This document shows positions 52,263 to 61,427 of a DNA stretch of 64,000 nucleotides, in pieces. A program made the translations under genes and the position numbers. Numbering within the stretch: the stretch's first letter is position 1; each line of letters begins with the position of its first letter. The DNA comes from Sinorhizobium meliloti (GTDB taxonomy: Bacteria > Pseudomonadota > Alphaproteobacteria > Rhizobiales > Rhizobiaceae): NCBI RefSeq assembly GCF_035610345.1, contig NZ_CP141213.1:1054001-1118000 (forward strand), given 5' to 3'. Under the pieces are notes generated by a model that was given only the letters and a program-made list of their open reading frames with translations, was not told where the DNA came from and searched no databases.

Positions 52263-53435
52263 TTGGCCGCTATTCGCATCGACAATCTTCGCAAGTCCTT
52301 CGGCTCGCATGAAATTCTGAAGGGTATCGATCTCGAGATCGCCAGCGGCGAGTTCGTCTGCTTTCTGGGGCCGTCCGGTTGCGGCAAGAGCACGCTCCTG
52401 CGCTCGATCGCGGGACTTGAAAATCTCGACGGGGGATCGATCCGCCTCGGCGAGCGCGACATCACCGATCTTCCGTCCGCCAGGCGCGACATCGCCATGG
52501 TCTTCCAGAACTACGCGCTCTATCCGCATATGAACGTGCGCAAGAATCTTTCCTTCGGCCTTGCGCTGAACGGCATGAAGCGAAATGAGATCGAGCGGCG
52601 TGTCAACAATGCGGCCGAAATTCTGAGGATCACGGAGCTCCTGGACCGCAAGCCCCGCCAGCTTTCCGGCGGCCAGCGCCAGCGTGTGGCGATCGGCAGG
52701 GCGATCGTGCGCGAGCCGAAGCTCTTCCTGCTCGATGAGCCGCTCTCCAACCTCGATGCCGGTTTAAGGGTGACGATGCGCGTCGAACTGGCGTCGCTGC
52801 ACGAACGCCTCGGCGTGACGATGATCTATGTGACGCATGACCAGGTGGAGGCCATGACTCTCTCCGACCGGGTCGTGGTGCTCGACAAGGGACGCGTCAG
52901 CCAGTTCGGCACGCCGCTCGAACTGTTCTACCGTCCGGCAAATCTCTTTGTCGCCGGCTTCATCGGCTCGCCGCGGATGAATTTCCTGCCGGCGGGTGTC
53001 GCGGAGCAGGGCGCAACCGGCGTGACGCTTGCCGGAGGCGACTTATCGCGGCCGGTGACGCTCGATATGTGTTCGTCCGAACCGATCGACCGGGTTCGTC
53101 CGGTCACCCTGGGAATTCGCCCCGACAAACTCGAACTGACCTCGCCGGAGGAGGCGCATCTCGCAGGCACGGTGAGGCTCGTCGAGCGGCTCGGCACCGA
53201 AAGTCACGTTCACATCCGTGTCGAGGGCGGTGATCTGACCGCCGTGGTGCGCGGCACCCATCCCGTCGCGAGCCGAGATCAAGTTCATCTCCGCCTTCCC
53301 CCCCAGCACTGCCATCTGTTCGATGCAGAAGGCACGGCGATCGCAAGGCGGCTCGATCCAGAGACGAAGGCACTTATCGATAACGAGAAGGCAAGGGGCG
53401 CGCGTGCGCCGGTTTTGGAGGAGAGACATGCCTGA
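52263..53435 (+). CDS. Sugar ABC transporter ATP-binding protein (UgpC/MsmK type)
   Basis: A 390-residue CUT1-family ATPase. TTG start at 52263 preceded by GGGAGGAGA. Walker A GPSGCGKST lies at residues 36-44; the Q-loop, LSGGQRQRV signature and Walker B with LLDEPLSNLDAGLR follow. The D-loop and the H-loop VTHDQVEAMTL are intact. The C-terminal 150 residues form the TOBE domain (LGIRPDKLELTSPEEAHLAG), as in UgpC/MalK. Energises uptake by the binding protein and two permeases encoded next. It overlaps the start of the binding-protein gene by 8 bp. Confidence 0.93.
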   Translation: MAAIRIDNLRKSFGSHEILKGIDLEIASGEFVCFLGPSGCGKSTLLRSIAGLENLDGGSIRLGERDITDLPSARRDIAMVFQNYALYPHMNVRKNLSFGLALNGMKRNEIERRVNNAAEILRITELLDRKPRQLSGGQRQRVAIGRAIVREPKLFLLDEPLSNLDAGLRVTMRVELASLHERLGVTMIYVTHDQVEAMTLSDRVVVLDKGRVSQFGTPLELFYRPANLFVAGFIGSPRMNFLPAGVAEQGATGVTLAGGDLSRPVTLDMCSSEPIDRVRPVTLGIRPDKLELTSPEEAHLAGTVRLVERLGTESHVHIRVEGGDLTAVVRGTHPVASRDQVHLRLPPQHCHLFDAEGTAIARRLDPETKALIDNEKARGARAPVLEERHA

Positions 53436-54660
53436 TATGAAAACGACGATCATCGGATCGCTTCTGGCCCTGTCGGTTGCCGGCGCGGCGACTGCGCGCG
53501 CAGAGGAGGTCTTGCGCTTCGCGACCTGGGACACAGGCGAGAGCCTTGCCATCCAGCAGGCCATCGCCAAAAAATTCGAGGAGAAGCACCCGGGCGTGAA
53601 GGTTCAGGTCGAGCCCTATGCCGAGGGCTACGACCAGAAGCTCGTCGCCGCCTTCGGCGCGGGCAATCCGCCCGATGTCATGTATATGTGGAACTTCCCG
53701 CAATACTACACGTCGCTGATGTCGCTCGATGAGCTGATCGCGCGCGACTCGGCCGAGATCAAGCCGGACGATTTTCCGGAAGGCCTGATGAACACGGCGC
53801 GTATCGAAGGCAAGACCTACGGCATGCCCTCGGGTTTCACCACCCAGGTGGTCTTCTACAACAAGGAGATGTTCGCAAAGGCGGGCGTGGAAGAGCCGAA
53901 GGAGGGCTGGACCTGGGACGATCTGCGCGCCAAGGCAGCCAAGTTCCGCGACGAGGCCGGCAAGGTCTACGGGTTCGCCGTCGACGCCAAGCCGGACCCC
54001 TATGATTTCGAGCAGTTCCTCTGGTCGAACGGCACGAAATACATTTCGGACGACGGCAAGGAGATCGACGGCTACATGAACAGCGACGCGGCTGCCGCGG
54101 TGCTCGGCATGTTCGCCGACATGGCCCGGAAAGAAGAAGCCGTGACACTGCACCTCGGAGACGAAACGGGGGGCGACACGCTGTTCCAGGGCGGCAAGAT
54201 CGCCATGTTCCAGAGCGCCATGTGGGACAAGGCAGATATCGATGCCGCGGGCTTCAGCTATGGCGTCGCACCGCTGCCGACATTCGGCGACCGCCCCGCC
54301 CATTCCGCACTCGGCGTTTCGGCGATCTCCATCGCCAAGGACGCCGCCCATCCCAACCTCGCCTGGGAATTCGTGAAATTCTTCTCCTCGCCCGAGTCGG
54401 TCGCGATGCGGGTCAACGACCTGCCGGTGCGCAAGAGTGTGGCCGAGGCGAAAGGGATGACGAAGGACCCCGTCTACAAGCCTTTCTTCGATATTCTCGC
54501 CACCTCCAACACCGAAAGGCACGCCTATCTGAAGAACGCCAACTGGAGCAAGATCCAGGACAATCTGGCGCGCGCCATCGAGGCGACGATGATCGAGCAG
54601 GGCAATGCCAAGGCCCATCTCGACGATGCGGTCAAGCGCTCCGAACGCCTGCTGAAGTAA
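53428..54660 (+). CDS. Sugar ABC transporter substrate-binding protein
   Basis: A 410-residue extracellular solute-binding protein of family 1. Start at 53428 behind GGAGGAGAG and inside the ATPase gene's end. Signal peptide: MKTTIIGSLLALSVAGAATARA, cleavage before EEVLRFATWD. The usual opening YAEGYDQKLVAAFGAGNPPD and PDVMYMWNFPQYY (about 65-95) and the later SALGVSAISIAKDAAHPNL mark the family. Ligand probably a mono- or oligosaccharide, possibly one linked to the nearby GH63-like and GH42 enzymes. Confidence 0.92.
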   Translation: MPDMKTTIIGSLLALSVAGAATARAEEVLRFATWDTGESLAIQQAIAKKFEEKHPGVKVQVEPYAEGYDQKLVAAFGAGNPPDVMYMWNFPQYYTSLMSLDELIARDSAEIKPDDFPEGLMNTARIEGKTYGMPSGFTTQVVFYNKEMFAKAGVEEPKEGWTWDDLRAKAAKFRDEAGKVYGFAVDAKPDPYDFEQFLWSNGTKYISDDGKEIDGYMNSDAAAAVLGMFADMARKEEAVTLHLGDETGGDTLFQGGKIAMFQSAMWDKADIDAAGFSYGVAPLPTFGDRPAHSALGVSAISIAKDAAHPNLAWEFVKFFSSPESVAMRVNDLPVRKSVAEAKGMTKDPVYKPFFDILATSNTERHAYLKNANWSKIQDNLARAIEATMIEQGNAKAHLDDAVKRSERLLK

Positions 54661-54672
54661 GGAGTGCGGGGG

Positions 54673-55632
54673 ATGGACATGGCCGCCCATGCTGAACCGA
54701 AGGTGGATGTCGTTCGGCGCAGACGAGCGAATGTCGGAAGGCATCTTGCGCCCTTCCTGTTCATCTCCCCATGGATCCTCGGATTCCTCTTCTTCACCCT
54801 CGGCCCGCTCTGCTTCTCGCTGACGATGAGCTTTTTCGACTGGCCCGTCGTCGGCGAGCGCACCTTCGTCGGACTCGACAACTACCGCTCCATGTTCATG
54901 GAGGATCCGCAATTCCGGGAGAGCCTCTGGATCACGGTGAAGTTCGCGGCGATCTACGTGCCGTTCAACATCGTCATGTCGCTTCTGCTGGCGCTGTTGC
55001 TGCACCATGCGACTTTCGCCAGCGGCTTCTTTCGCACGGTGTTCTATTTGCCGAGCGTGATCTCGGGCGTTGCGCTTGTGACGATCTGGAGCTGGATCTA
55101 CAGCAGGGAATACGGGCTGTTGAACTTCATGCTGTCGCTCGTCGGCATCGATGGACCGAACTGGCTCGGCGATCCCAGCCTGGCCCTCGTCGCCATCATC
55201 GTCGCAAGCCTCTGGGGCCTCGGCGGTACGATGCTGATCCTTCTGACCGGTCTCAAGGCCATCCCGAAAGAGCTCTATGAGGCCGCGACCGTCTCGGGCG
55301 TTCCGGGCTGGGCGCAGATGCTGTTCATCACCCTGCCGATGCTCGGGCCGATGCTGATCTTCACCTTCATCACCTCGATCATCTCCGCATTCCAGCAACT
55401 GACGATAGCGCTTCTGCTGACGAAGGGCGGCCCTCTCGGCTCCACCTATTTCTTTGCGATGTACATCTACGACAACGCCTTCAAATATTTCGACATGGGC
55501 TATGCCGCCGCGGGCTCCTGGGTGATGTTCGCGATCGTGCTGACACTCAGCCTGGTCGTCATGCGCTGGTCCGCCGCATGGGTCTATTACGAGGGCGAGG
55601 TCCGGCCGGCCGATGGAGACCGCGATGCGTAA
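54673..55632 (+). CDS. Sugar ABC transporter permease (MalF type)
   Basis: A 319-residue CUT1 permease from the ATG at 54673, which has GGAG eight bases upstream; a GTG at 54664 is in frame. About six membrane spans, the first at LFISPWILGFLFFTLGPLCF. The EAA motif ELYEAATVSGVPGWAQMLFI lies near residue 205, with the typical GPMLIFTFITSIISAFQQ after it. It forms the pore with the second permease. Its end overlaps the next start. Confidence 0.92.
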   Translation: MDMAAHAEPKVDVVRRRRANVGRHLAPFLFISPWILGFLFFTLGPLCFSLTMSFFDWPVVGERTFVGLDNYRSMFMEDPQFRESLWITVKFAAIYVPFNIVMSLLLALLLHHATFASGFFRTVFYLPSVISGVALVTIWSWIYSREYGLLNFMLSLVGIDGPNWLGDPSLALVAIIVASLWGLGGTMLILLTGLKAIPKELYEAATVSGVPGWAQMLFITLPMLGPMLIFTFITSIISAFQQLTIALLLTKGGPLGSTYFFAMYIYDNAFKYFDMGYAAAGSWVMFAIVLTLSLVVMRWSAAWVYYEGEVRPADGDRDA

Positions 55633-56437
55633 GACAGTCCTCTATGCGACGCTGATCCTGCTGTCCGCCCTGTTCATCGCGCCGTTCTACTGGACCTTCA
55701 TGACGGCGGTCAAAAGCACGGCGGAGCTATATCAGTTCCCACCGGTCCTCTGGCCGTCCGAGTGGCACTGGGAGAATTTCGCAGCCGCCTGGAACAAGCA
55801 GCCCTTCGGCACCTATCTTTCGAACTCGCTGATCGTCGTCGTCCTTTCGACATTCGGCCAGCTTCTCTCGAGTTCGCTCGTCGCCTTCGGCTTCGCCCGC
55901 TTCCGGTTTCCCGGACGCGACGCCCTGTTCGTGCTGCTGCTCGCGACCATGATGATCCCCTGGGACGTGAAGATGATCCCGCTCTACATGGAATTCAACA
56001 TGCTGGGCTGGATCAACACGCTCAAACCACTGATCGTGCCGGCCTATTTCGCCGACGCCTTCTTCGTCTTCCTGCTCCGCCAATACATCATGACGATACC
56101 GATGGAGATCGACGAGGCTGCCCGCATGGACGGTGCCAACAGTTTCGACATCTACTGGCGCATCCATCTGCCTCTGATGCTGCCGGCCCTGGTGCTGGTC
56201 GGTACCTTCCATTTCATGAATGCGTGGAACGACTATCTGGGGCCATTGATCTTCCTCAACGATCAGTCGAAATACACGCTCACCCTCGGGCTTTCGATGT
56301 TCAAGGGCCTGCATGAGATCGACGTCACCTCGATCGCGGCGATCACCGTCATCCTCTGCCTTCCGCCGCTCGCCCTCTTCTTCCTGGCGCAGCGCTATAT
56401 CATGGATGGAGCCGTCGGCTCTTCGGTGAAGGGATAG
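55625..56437 (+). CDS. Sugar ABC transporter permease (MalG type)
   Basis: A 270-residue CUT1 permease. The start at 55625 is preceded by GGAGA; an ATG at 55613 is the alternative. Six membrane spans, with a first segment YATLILLSALFIAPFYWTF and the EAA loop MEIDEAARMDGANSFDIYW (about 165-183). Ends in the MalG-like LFFLAQRYIMDGAVGSSVKG. Partner of the preceding permease; together with the ATPase and binding protein it makes a complete CUT1 importer. Confidence 0.92.
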   Translation: MRKTVLYATLILLSALFIAPFYWTFMTAVKSTAELYQFPPVLWPSEWHWENFAAAWNKQPFGTYLSNSLIVVVLSTFGQLLSSSLVAFGFARFRFPGRDALFVLLLATMMIPWDVKMIPLYMEFNMLGWINTLKPLIVPAYFADAFFVFLLRQYIMTIPMEIDEAARMDGANSFDIYWRIHLPLMLPALVLVGTFHFMNAWNDYLGPLIFLNDQSKYTLTLGLSMFKGLHEIDVTSIAAITVILCLPPLALFFLAQRYIMDGAVGSSVKG

Positions 56438-56440
56438 GCG

Positions 56441-58144
56441 ATGATGTTCGACATCGACCATGTTCCTTTCAGCCGAAAGGCGCGCTTCCTGACGCTGTCG
56501 ACCATGCGTGTTCCCGGGCGCGACGGCGAGCGTGCGCTTTATCTCAGATGCGTCAGCGGCGGCGATGAGCGTCCTTCGCTTGGACGGCTGTGCCGGGTCG
56601 AGTTGCTGGACGGGAACGGCCGACCGGCGGCGGCGCGCTTCGAACTGTCGCCGGACCAGCTTGTGGCGCGGGCCGGCGAGGGCATCGTCCGCTTCGTCAT
56701 CGGAGACGGCGAACGCTTGCACATTCGCGGCGAGAATGCCGGCGTGCGTTTCCATGTCGAAGGATCGCGCTACGATTATGTCTACCGCACGCCCGGCGGC
56801 GAATGGTGTCTCGTGGCAGCAAGTGAGAACGTGAAACTCATTCCGCGGGCCTGTCTCGGTGATCTGGCGGTTTCCGGCAAATGGGACAGGGACCGGTCCA
56901 CCGACGTTTCCTTCACGCTCTCGGGCGAGGGGACATTCGAGGGCAATGTCGATTTCTTTCGCGCCCTCCCGCCGCCGAAAGGCGCCGACAGCTTCGAGGA
57001 GGCGCATGCAACCGTCGCAGCCGAGTTCGGCGCCTGGTATCGATCGATCCCGGCAGGTGTCCCCGGACAGGAGGAAGCGCAACGGCTCGCGGCCTATCTC
57101 CTCTGGGCAAATACCGTGCCGGCCGAAGGCGTGCTGACCCGACCGGCGATCTACATGTCGAAAAACGCCATGATCAATATCTGGAGCTGGGACAATGCCT
57201 TCTCGGCACTTGGCGTGGCCGCCTTCGACGAAGAGCTCGCCTTCGACCAGTTCGCAGCGATCTTCGACCATCAGGACGCTTCCGGCCTGCTGCCGGACTA
57301 CGTGAACGACCGCGAAGCGCTCTTCGCCTTCACCAAGCCCCCCGTTCACGGCTGGGCCGTGTCCTGCCTGGCGCGCGAAAATCCCGCCTTCCTGACGCCG
57401 GAGCGACGGGCCTATCTGCGCAATGCGATCGGCAGGCAGGTCTCCTACTGGCTGACCCACGGCCGCGCCGGCGGCGGCGTGCTGCCGAGCTACTTCCACG
57501 GCAATGACAGCGGCTGGGACAATGCGAGTTTCTTTGCCGAAGGCGGCCCGGTTCTGTCACCCGACCTTCCGGTCTTCCTCATCCTGGCCTGCGAGGCGCT
57601 TGCCAATCTGCTGGAGGACGATCCGGAAAAGGCAGCCCGCTGGCTTCGCACCGCAGACGAACTTCAAGCGCTCCTCGTCGGCACGCTCTGGACCGGCGAG
57701 ACTTTTGCCGCGCGTCTTGCCGCCGAGCCAAAACGAATTCTCCCTGGGGATAGTCTGATCCAGTTCATGCCGCTGCTGCTGGGCTCCCGCTTGCCCGGAA
57801 CGATGTGCCGCCAGCTCGTCGCCCGGCTGGTGGAAGGCGCATTCATTACCGATTGGGGCCCGGCGACGGAAAGCCCCCGGAGTTCCTATTACGAGGATGA
57901 TGGGTATTGGCGCGGGCCTATCTGGGCCCCGACGACCTATCTCCTCTGGGACGGACTGCGCCGCCAGGGCGAGGGTGCATTGGCGCGGGAAATCGCGCAG
58001 AGGTTCTGTGCACTTGCCAATGCACACGGTATGGCCGAAAACTTCGACGCGCGCTCGGGCAGGGGCCTTCGGGATCGGGCATTCGCCTGGACGTCCGCAG
58101 TCTACCTGCTGCTGGCGCAATCCCTCCGCGACGAAAACCGGTGA
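56441..58144 (+). CDS. GH63/MGH1-like glycoside hydrolase
   Basis: A 567-residue protein with an N-terminal beta domain (1-180) and an alpha/alpha6 barrel like GH63 and mannosylglycerate hydrolase (MGH1) families. Barrel motifs: MSKNAMINIWSWDNAFSALG (about residue 230), LPDYVNDREALFAFTKPPVH, NDSGWDNASFF and, near the end, YYEDDGYWRGPIWAPTTYLL. The Asp and Glu positions in these motifs fit catalytic acids of the fold. It starts 3 bp after the permease, so the sugar imported is likely its substrate or precursor; the sugar is unknown. It has no signal peptide, suggesting action in the cytoplasm. Confidence 0.87.
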   Translation: MMFDIDHVPFSRKARFLTLSTMRVPGRDGERALYLRCVSGGDERPSLGRLCRVELLDGNGRPAAARFELSPDQLVARAGEGIVRFVIGDGERLHIRGENAGVRFHVEGSRYDYVYRTPGGEWCLVAASENVKLIPRACLGDLAVSGKWDRDRSTDVSFTLSGEGTFEGNVDFFRALPPPKGADSFEEAHATVAAEFGAWYRSIPAGVPGQEEAQRLAAYLLWANTVPAEGVLTRPAIYMSKNAMINIWSWDNAFSALGVAAFDEELAFDQFAAIFDHQDASGLLPDYVNDREALFAFTKPPVHGWAVSCLARENPAFLTPERRAYLRNAIGRQVSYWLTHGRAGGGVLPSYFHGNDSGWDNASFFAEGGPVLSPDLPVFLILACEALANLLEDDPEKAARWLRTADELQALLVGTLWTGETFAARLAAEPKRILPGDSLIQFMPLLLGSRLPGTMCRQLVARLVEGAFITDWGPATESPRSSYYEDDGYWRGPIWAPTTYLLWDGLRRQGEGALAREIAQRFCALANAHGMAENFDARSGRGLRDRAFAWTSAVYLLLAQSLRDENR

Positions 58145-58159
58145 AGAGTTGAAGCCGTC

Positions 58160-59191
58160 ATGCAACGACCGACCATAAAGACGATAGCGCGGGAGACGGG
58201 ACTGTCGATTGCGACGGTCTCCAAGGCTCTGAAGCATTCTCCGCAGGTTCGCCCGGAGACGAGGGCCATCGTGCTCGATGCGGCCGAGCGCGTGGGCTAC
58301 GAGCTCAATCTTCATGGCGTGCAGCTGCGCACCGGCAAGACCTATCAGGTTGCCGCCATCATGACGGCGCCGGGCCCGAAGGAAAACGAATGGGAGGGCG
58401 TGGAATATGCGCAGCTCCTCAGCGGTATTTCCTGGGCGCTGGAAGAAAGCCCCTATCGCGTCTCGCTCTACGCCGTGCGCGACTTCGAGGAAAGCCAGGA
58501 AACGATCAGGCAGATCGTTTCGATGAAGAAGGCCGACGGCATCATCATTTCGGGCACGCGCGCCGACGATCCGCGTATCCGGTTGATGCAGGAAGCGGAG
58601 TTCCCCTTCGTGACCTACGGCATGAGCATCCACAATGCGCCGCACGCCTATGTCGACGCCGACAACGCACAGATGATCCGCCTGTCCATGGCGCGGCTGA
58701 TCGAGCGTGGCCACAGGCGCATCGCGCTGCTCAATCCGAAAGAGCAGTTCACCTACGGTGTCGTTCGCCTGGAAAGCTACCGCAAAGCGCTCGAAGAGGC
58801 AGGCCTGTCCTACGATGCCGCGCTCGTCGCTCATGGTCGGCTGACGCCCGCATTCGGCAGGGAAAATGTGGTGGCCATGTCTGCGCTCGCCGATCCGCCC
58901 ACCGCCTATATCTGTGCCAACGAAGCCACTGCGCTCGGCGCCTTTTCCGGCTTCCACGCGCGCGGGCTGGTGCATGGGCGTGACGCGGTCATCAATGCGA
59001 CCGACGACCTGAACGTCAGCCAGTATTTCGCACCGCCGATCACGAGCTACTACCTGCCGATCGGCGAGCCGAGCGCGCTGCTCGGCAAATTCATCCTGCG
59101 GCGGATGGAGGGAGAACCGCCCGAGGCCCTGCAGACGCTCCTGATGCCGGATCTCATCGAGCGCTCGGACGACCGACTGAGGCCGCTATGA
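58160..59191 (+). CDS. LacI family transcriptional regulator (second paralog)
   Basis: A 343-residue LacI/GalR protein. Helix-turn-helix IKTIARETGLSIATVSKALK, then VGYELNLHGVQLRTGKTYQV. It resembles the first LacI throughout (VISGTRADDPRI-like segment, SYYLPIGEPSALLGKFILRR). The identical SIATVSKAL helix implies the same AAACGTTT operator. It lies 15 bp after the GH63-like gene and 121 bp before the GH42 gene, and is probably cotranscribed with the ABC operon, with the GH42 gene from its own promoter. Confidence 0.92.
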   Translation: MQRPTIKTIARETGLSIATVSKALKHSPQVRPETRAIVLDAAERVGYELNLHGVQLRTGKTYQVAAIMTAPGPKENEWEGVEYAQLLSGISWALEESPYRVSLYAVRDFEESQETIRQIVSMKKADGIIISGTRADDPRIRLMQEAEFPFVTYGMSIHNAPHAYVDADNAQMIRLSMARLIERGHRRIALLNPKEQFTYGVVRLESYRKALEEAGLSYDAALVAHGRLTPAFGRENVVAMSALADPPTAYICANEATALGAFSGFHARGLVHGRDAVINATDDLNVSQYFAPPITSYYLPIGEPSALLGKFILRRMEGEPPEALQTLLMPDLIERSDDRLRPL

Positions 59192-59226
59192 GCGACCAAT
59201 CCGCCATCGAGGTCGCCGGTTAATAT

Positions 59227-59234
59227 AAACGTTT
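59227..59234. promoter_or_regulatory. LacI-type operator before the GH42 gene
   Basis: AAACGTTT in the context TATAAACGTTTAAG, 79-86 bp upstream of the GH42 start and 36 bp after the LacI stop. It is the fourth copy of the core found in this region. Confidence 0.65.
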
Positions 59235-59312
59235 AAGTTCGATCCTGCCGCGTCGCGCCTGCTCGCCACGTGCGTCCGCCGCCAATCCAGAAAAACGACA
59301 AAGGACTTTACC

Positions 59313-61325
59313 TTGCACATGCCGCTGACGAGCCCCAATCGCTTCAACTCCGACTTTCGGACGCCTGACAGGCTCGAACTCGGCGTGTGCTACTATCCCG
59401 AACAATGGCCGCGCGAAAAATGGGCGGAAGACGCCGGGCGGATGGTCGAGCTCGGCCTCTCCTGGGTTCGCATCGGCGAATTCGCCTGGGCGAAGATAGA
59501 GCCGCGGTCGGGCGAATTTCATTGGGAATGGCTGGACGAAGCGATCGACGTTCTGGGCAAGGCCGGCCTCAAGGTCATCCTCGGCACGCCGACGGCGGCC
59601 CCGCCGAAATGGCTCGTGGACCGCTATCCCGACATTCTGCCGGTGGACGCGACGGGGGCGGTCCGCAAATTCGGCGCGCGACGCCACTATTGCTTCTCGA
59701 GCCGGCGCTACCGCTCCGAGGCGGCGCGCATCACCGAGGCGATGGCGCGCCGCTATGGCGAACACATCTATGTCCATGCCTGGCAGACGGACAATGAATA
59801 TGGCGACCACGACACGATCTACAGCTATTCCGCCGAAGCGGTCAGGGCGTTCCGCCTGTGGCTGGCCGAACGCTACGGCTCGATCGAGGAACTGAACCGC
59901 GCCTGGGGCACCTCGTTCTGGTCGATGAACTACAACAGCTTTGAGGAAATCGACCTGCCGAACAGCCTGGTGGAGGAGCCGAGCCCGACCCACGGCGTTG
60001 ATTTCATCCGCTTCTCTTCCGATCAGGTAAAGAGCTTCAACAAGGCCCAGGTCGACATTATCCGGGCGCATTCCCCCGGCCGTCCGGTGACGCACAACTT
60101 CATGTCGCAGAATACCGATTTCGACCATTACTCCGTCGGCGAGGACATCGACATTGCCTCCTGGGACGTCTACCCGATGGGCGGCCTGCTCAACGGGCGG
60201 CTCGCAGCGAAGGACAAGGAGCATTATCTCCGGGTGGGGGATCCCGACCAGCCGGCCTTCAACCACGACCTCTACCGCGCCGTCGGCCGCGGCCGCGTCT
60301 GGGTCATGGAGCAGCAGCCGGGGCCCGTGAACTGGGCGGCGCACAACCAGTCGCCGGCCGACGGGATGGTTCGGCTCTGGACCTGGCTCGCCTATGCCCA
60401 TGGGGTCGACATGGTCTCCTATTTTCGCTGGCGCCAGGCGCCTTTCGCGCAGGAACAGTTTCACGCAGGCCTCCTTCTTCCAAACAGCGAGGCGGATCAG
60501 GGCTATCTTGAAGTCGCCGAAGTCGTCGCGGAAATGAAGCGCCTGCCCGAGGGAGAGGTGCGTGGCAAGGCGCAAGTCGCGATCCTTCTCGACTACGAAT
60601 CGCGCTGGGCGACACGCGTCCTGCCGCAGGGGCGGAGCTATTCCGCTTCGGCGGTTGCGCTCGATTGGTATTCGACAGCGGCGCGTCTGGGCGTCGATGT
60701 GGATTTCATAGGCCAGCACTCGGACCTCGACGGATACAAGCTGATCCTTGCGCCGGACCTCGTCATTGCCGAGGAGGCTTTCGTCGAGCGGCTCGCGCGA
60801 GCGGACGCCAAGGTGGTCTTCGGCGCGCGCAGCGGCAGCAAGACGAAGGACATGCACATCCCTGAGGGACTGCCGCCGGGACCGCTGGCGAAGCTCATCG
60901 ATATCAGCGTCTCGCGGGTTGAATCGTTGCCGGAGTTTCATAGCGAGACCGTTCTCTACGGCAACGAGGCTTATCAGGCGGGCGGCTGGCGCGAGACGGT
61001 CAGGACGAACGAGACCGTTCTCGCAAGCTTCGACGGGGAGTATCGTAACGGCGCTCCGGCGCTCGTCGGCAACGACAAGGCACGCTATCTGGCCGTTGCG
61101 GCCAACGGCGCATTGCTCGACAAGGTGATCGGCGACGCGCTCGGCTGGGCTGGACTGGAAAGCCTGCCCGACCTCGGCGATCTTCGCGTGACGCGCCGCG
61201 GCAATCTCCGTTTCGCCTTCAATTTCGGCCGGACCTCCGCGGAGGTGCCCGCAGGGCCGTCGGCCGAGTTCTACCTGGGCGGCCGCACGCTGAAACCCGT
61301 CGATGTTGCGATCTGGAGGGAATGA
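59313..61325 (+). CDS. GH42 beta-galactosidase
   Basis: A 670-residue glycoside hydrolase family 42 enzyme. I use the TTG at 59313, which has an AGGA site seven bases upstream; the ATG at 59319 is in frame. The N-terminal barrel starts LGVCYYPEQWPREKWAEDAG and includes LGTPTAAPPKWLVDRYPDIL. The acid/base catalyst is Glu162 in TDNEYG and the nucleophile Glu333 in VMEQQPG. The trimerisation and C-terminal beta domains follow. It hydrolyses beta-galactosides in the cytoplasm. GH42 plus a CUT1 importer suggests use of galactose-containing oligosaccharides. Confidence 0.92.
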   Translation: MHMPLTSPNRFNSDFRTPDRLELGVCYYPEQWPREKWAEDAGRMVELGLSWVRIGEFAWAKIEPRSGEFHWEWLDEAIDVLGKAGLKVILGTPTAAPPKWLVDRYPDILPVDATGAVRKFGARRHYCFSSRRYRSEAARITEAMARRYGEHIYVHAWQTDNEYGDHDTIYSYSAEAVRAFRLWLAERYGSIEELNRAWGTSFWSMNYNSFEEIDLPNSLVEEPSPTHGVDFIRFSSDQVKSFNKAQVDIIRAHSPGRPVTHNFMSQNTDFDHYSVGEDIDIASWDVYPMGGLLNGRLAAKDKEHYLRVGDPDQPAFNHDLYRAVGRGRVWVMEQQPGPVNWAAHNQSPADGMVRLWTWLAYAHGVDMVSYFRWRQAPFAQEQFHAGLLLPNSEADQGYLEVAEVVAEMKRLPEGEVRGKAQVAILLDYESRWATRVLPQGRSYSASAVALDWYSTAARLGVDVDFIGQHSDLDGYKLILAPDLVIAEEAFVERLARADAKVVFGARSGSKTKDMHIPEGLPPGPLAKLIDISVSRVESLPEFHSETVLYGNEAYQAGGWRETVRTNETVLASFDGEYRNGAPALVGNDKARYLAVAANGALLDKVIGDALGWAGLESLPDLGDLRVTRRGNLRFAFNFGRTSAEVPAGPSAEFYLGGRTLKPVDVAIWRE

Positions 61326-61427
61326 ACCCCGGAGCATCGATGTAGCCGACCTTCAGGCAAGGTCACATCGTCGTGAGCTTGGACTGCACTTGATGACTTG
61401 TCGTGCCATTCGCCCTAGGTCGAACGC

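Noticed and set aside
53374..55398. A 674-codon minus-strand ORF across the sugar binding protein and first permease
   Set aside because: It spans two real genes in the opposite direction and has no recognisable domain.
59220..61337. A 705-codon minus-strand ORF across the GH42 gene
   Set aside because: The GH42 protein has both catalytic Glu residues and full domain order; the antisense frame is Arg/Glu-rich with no motif.
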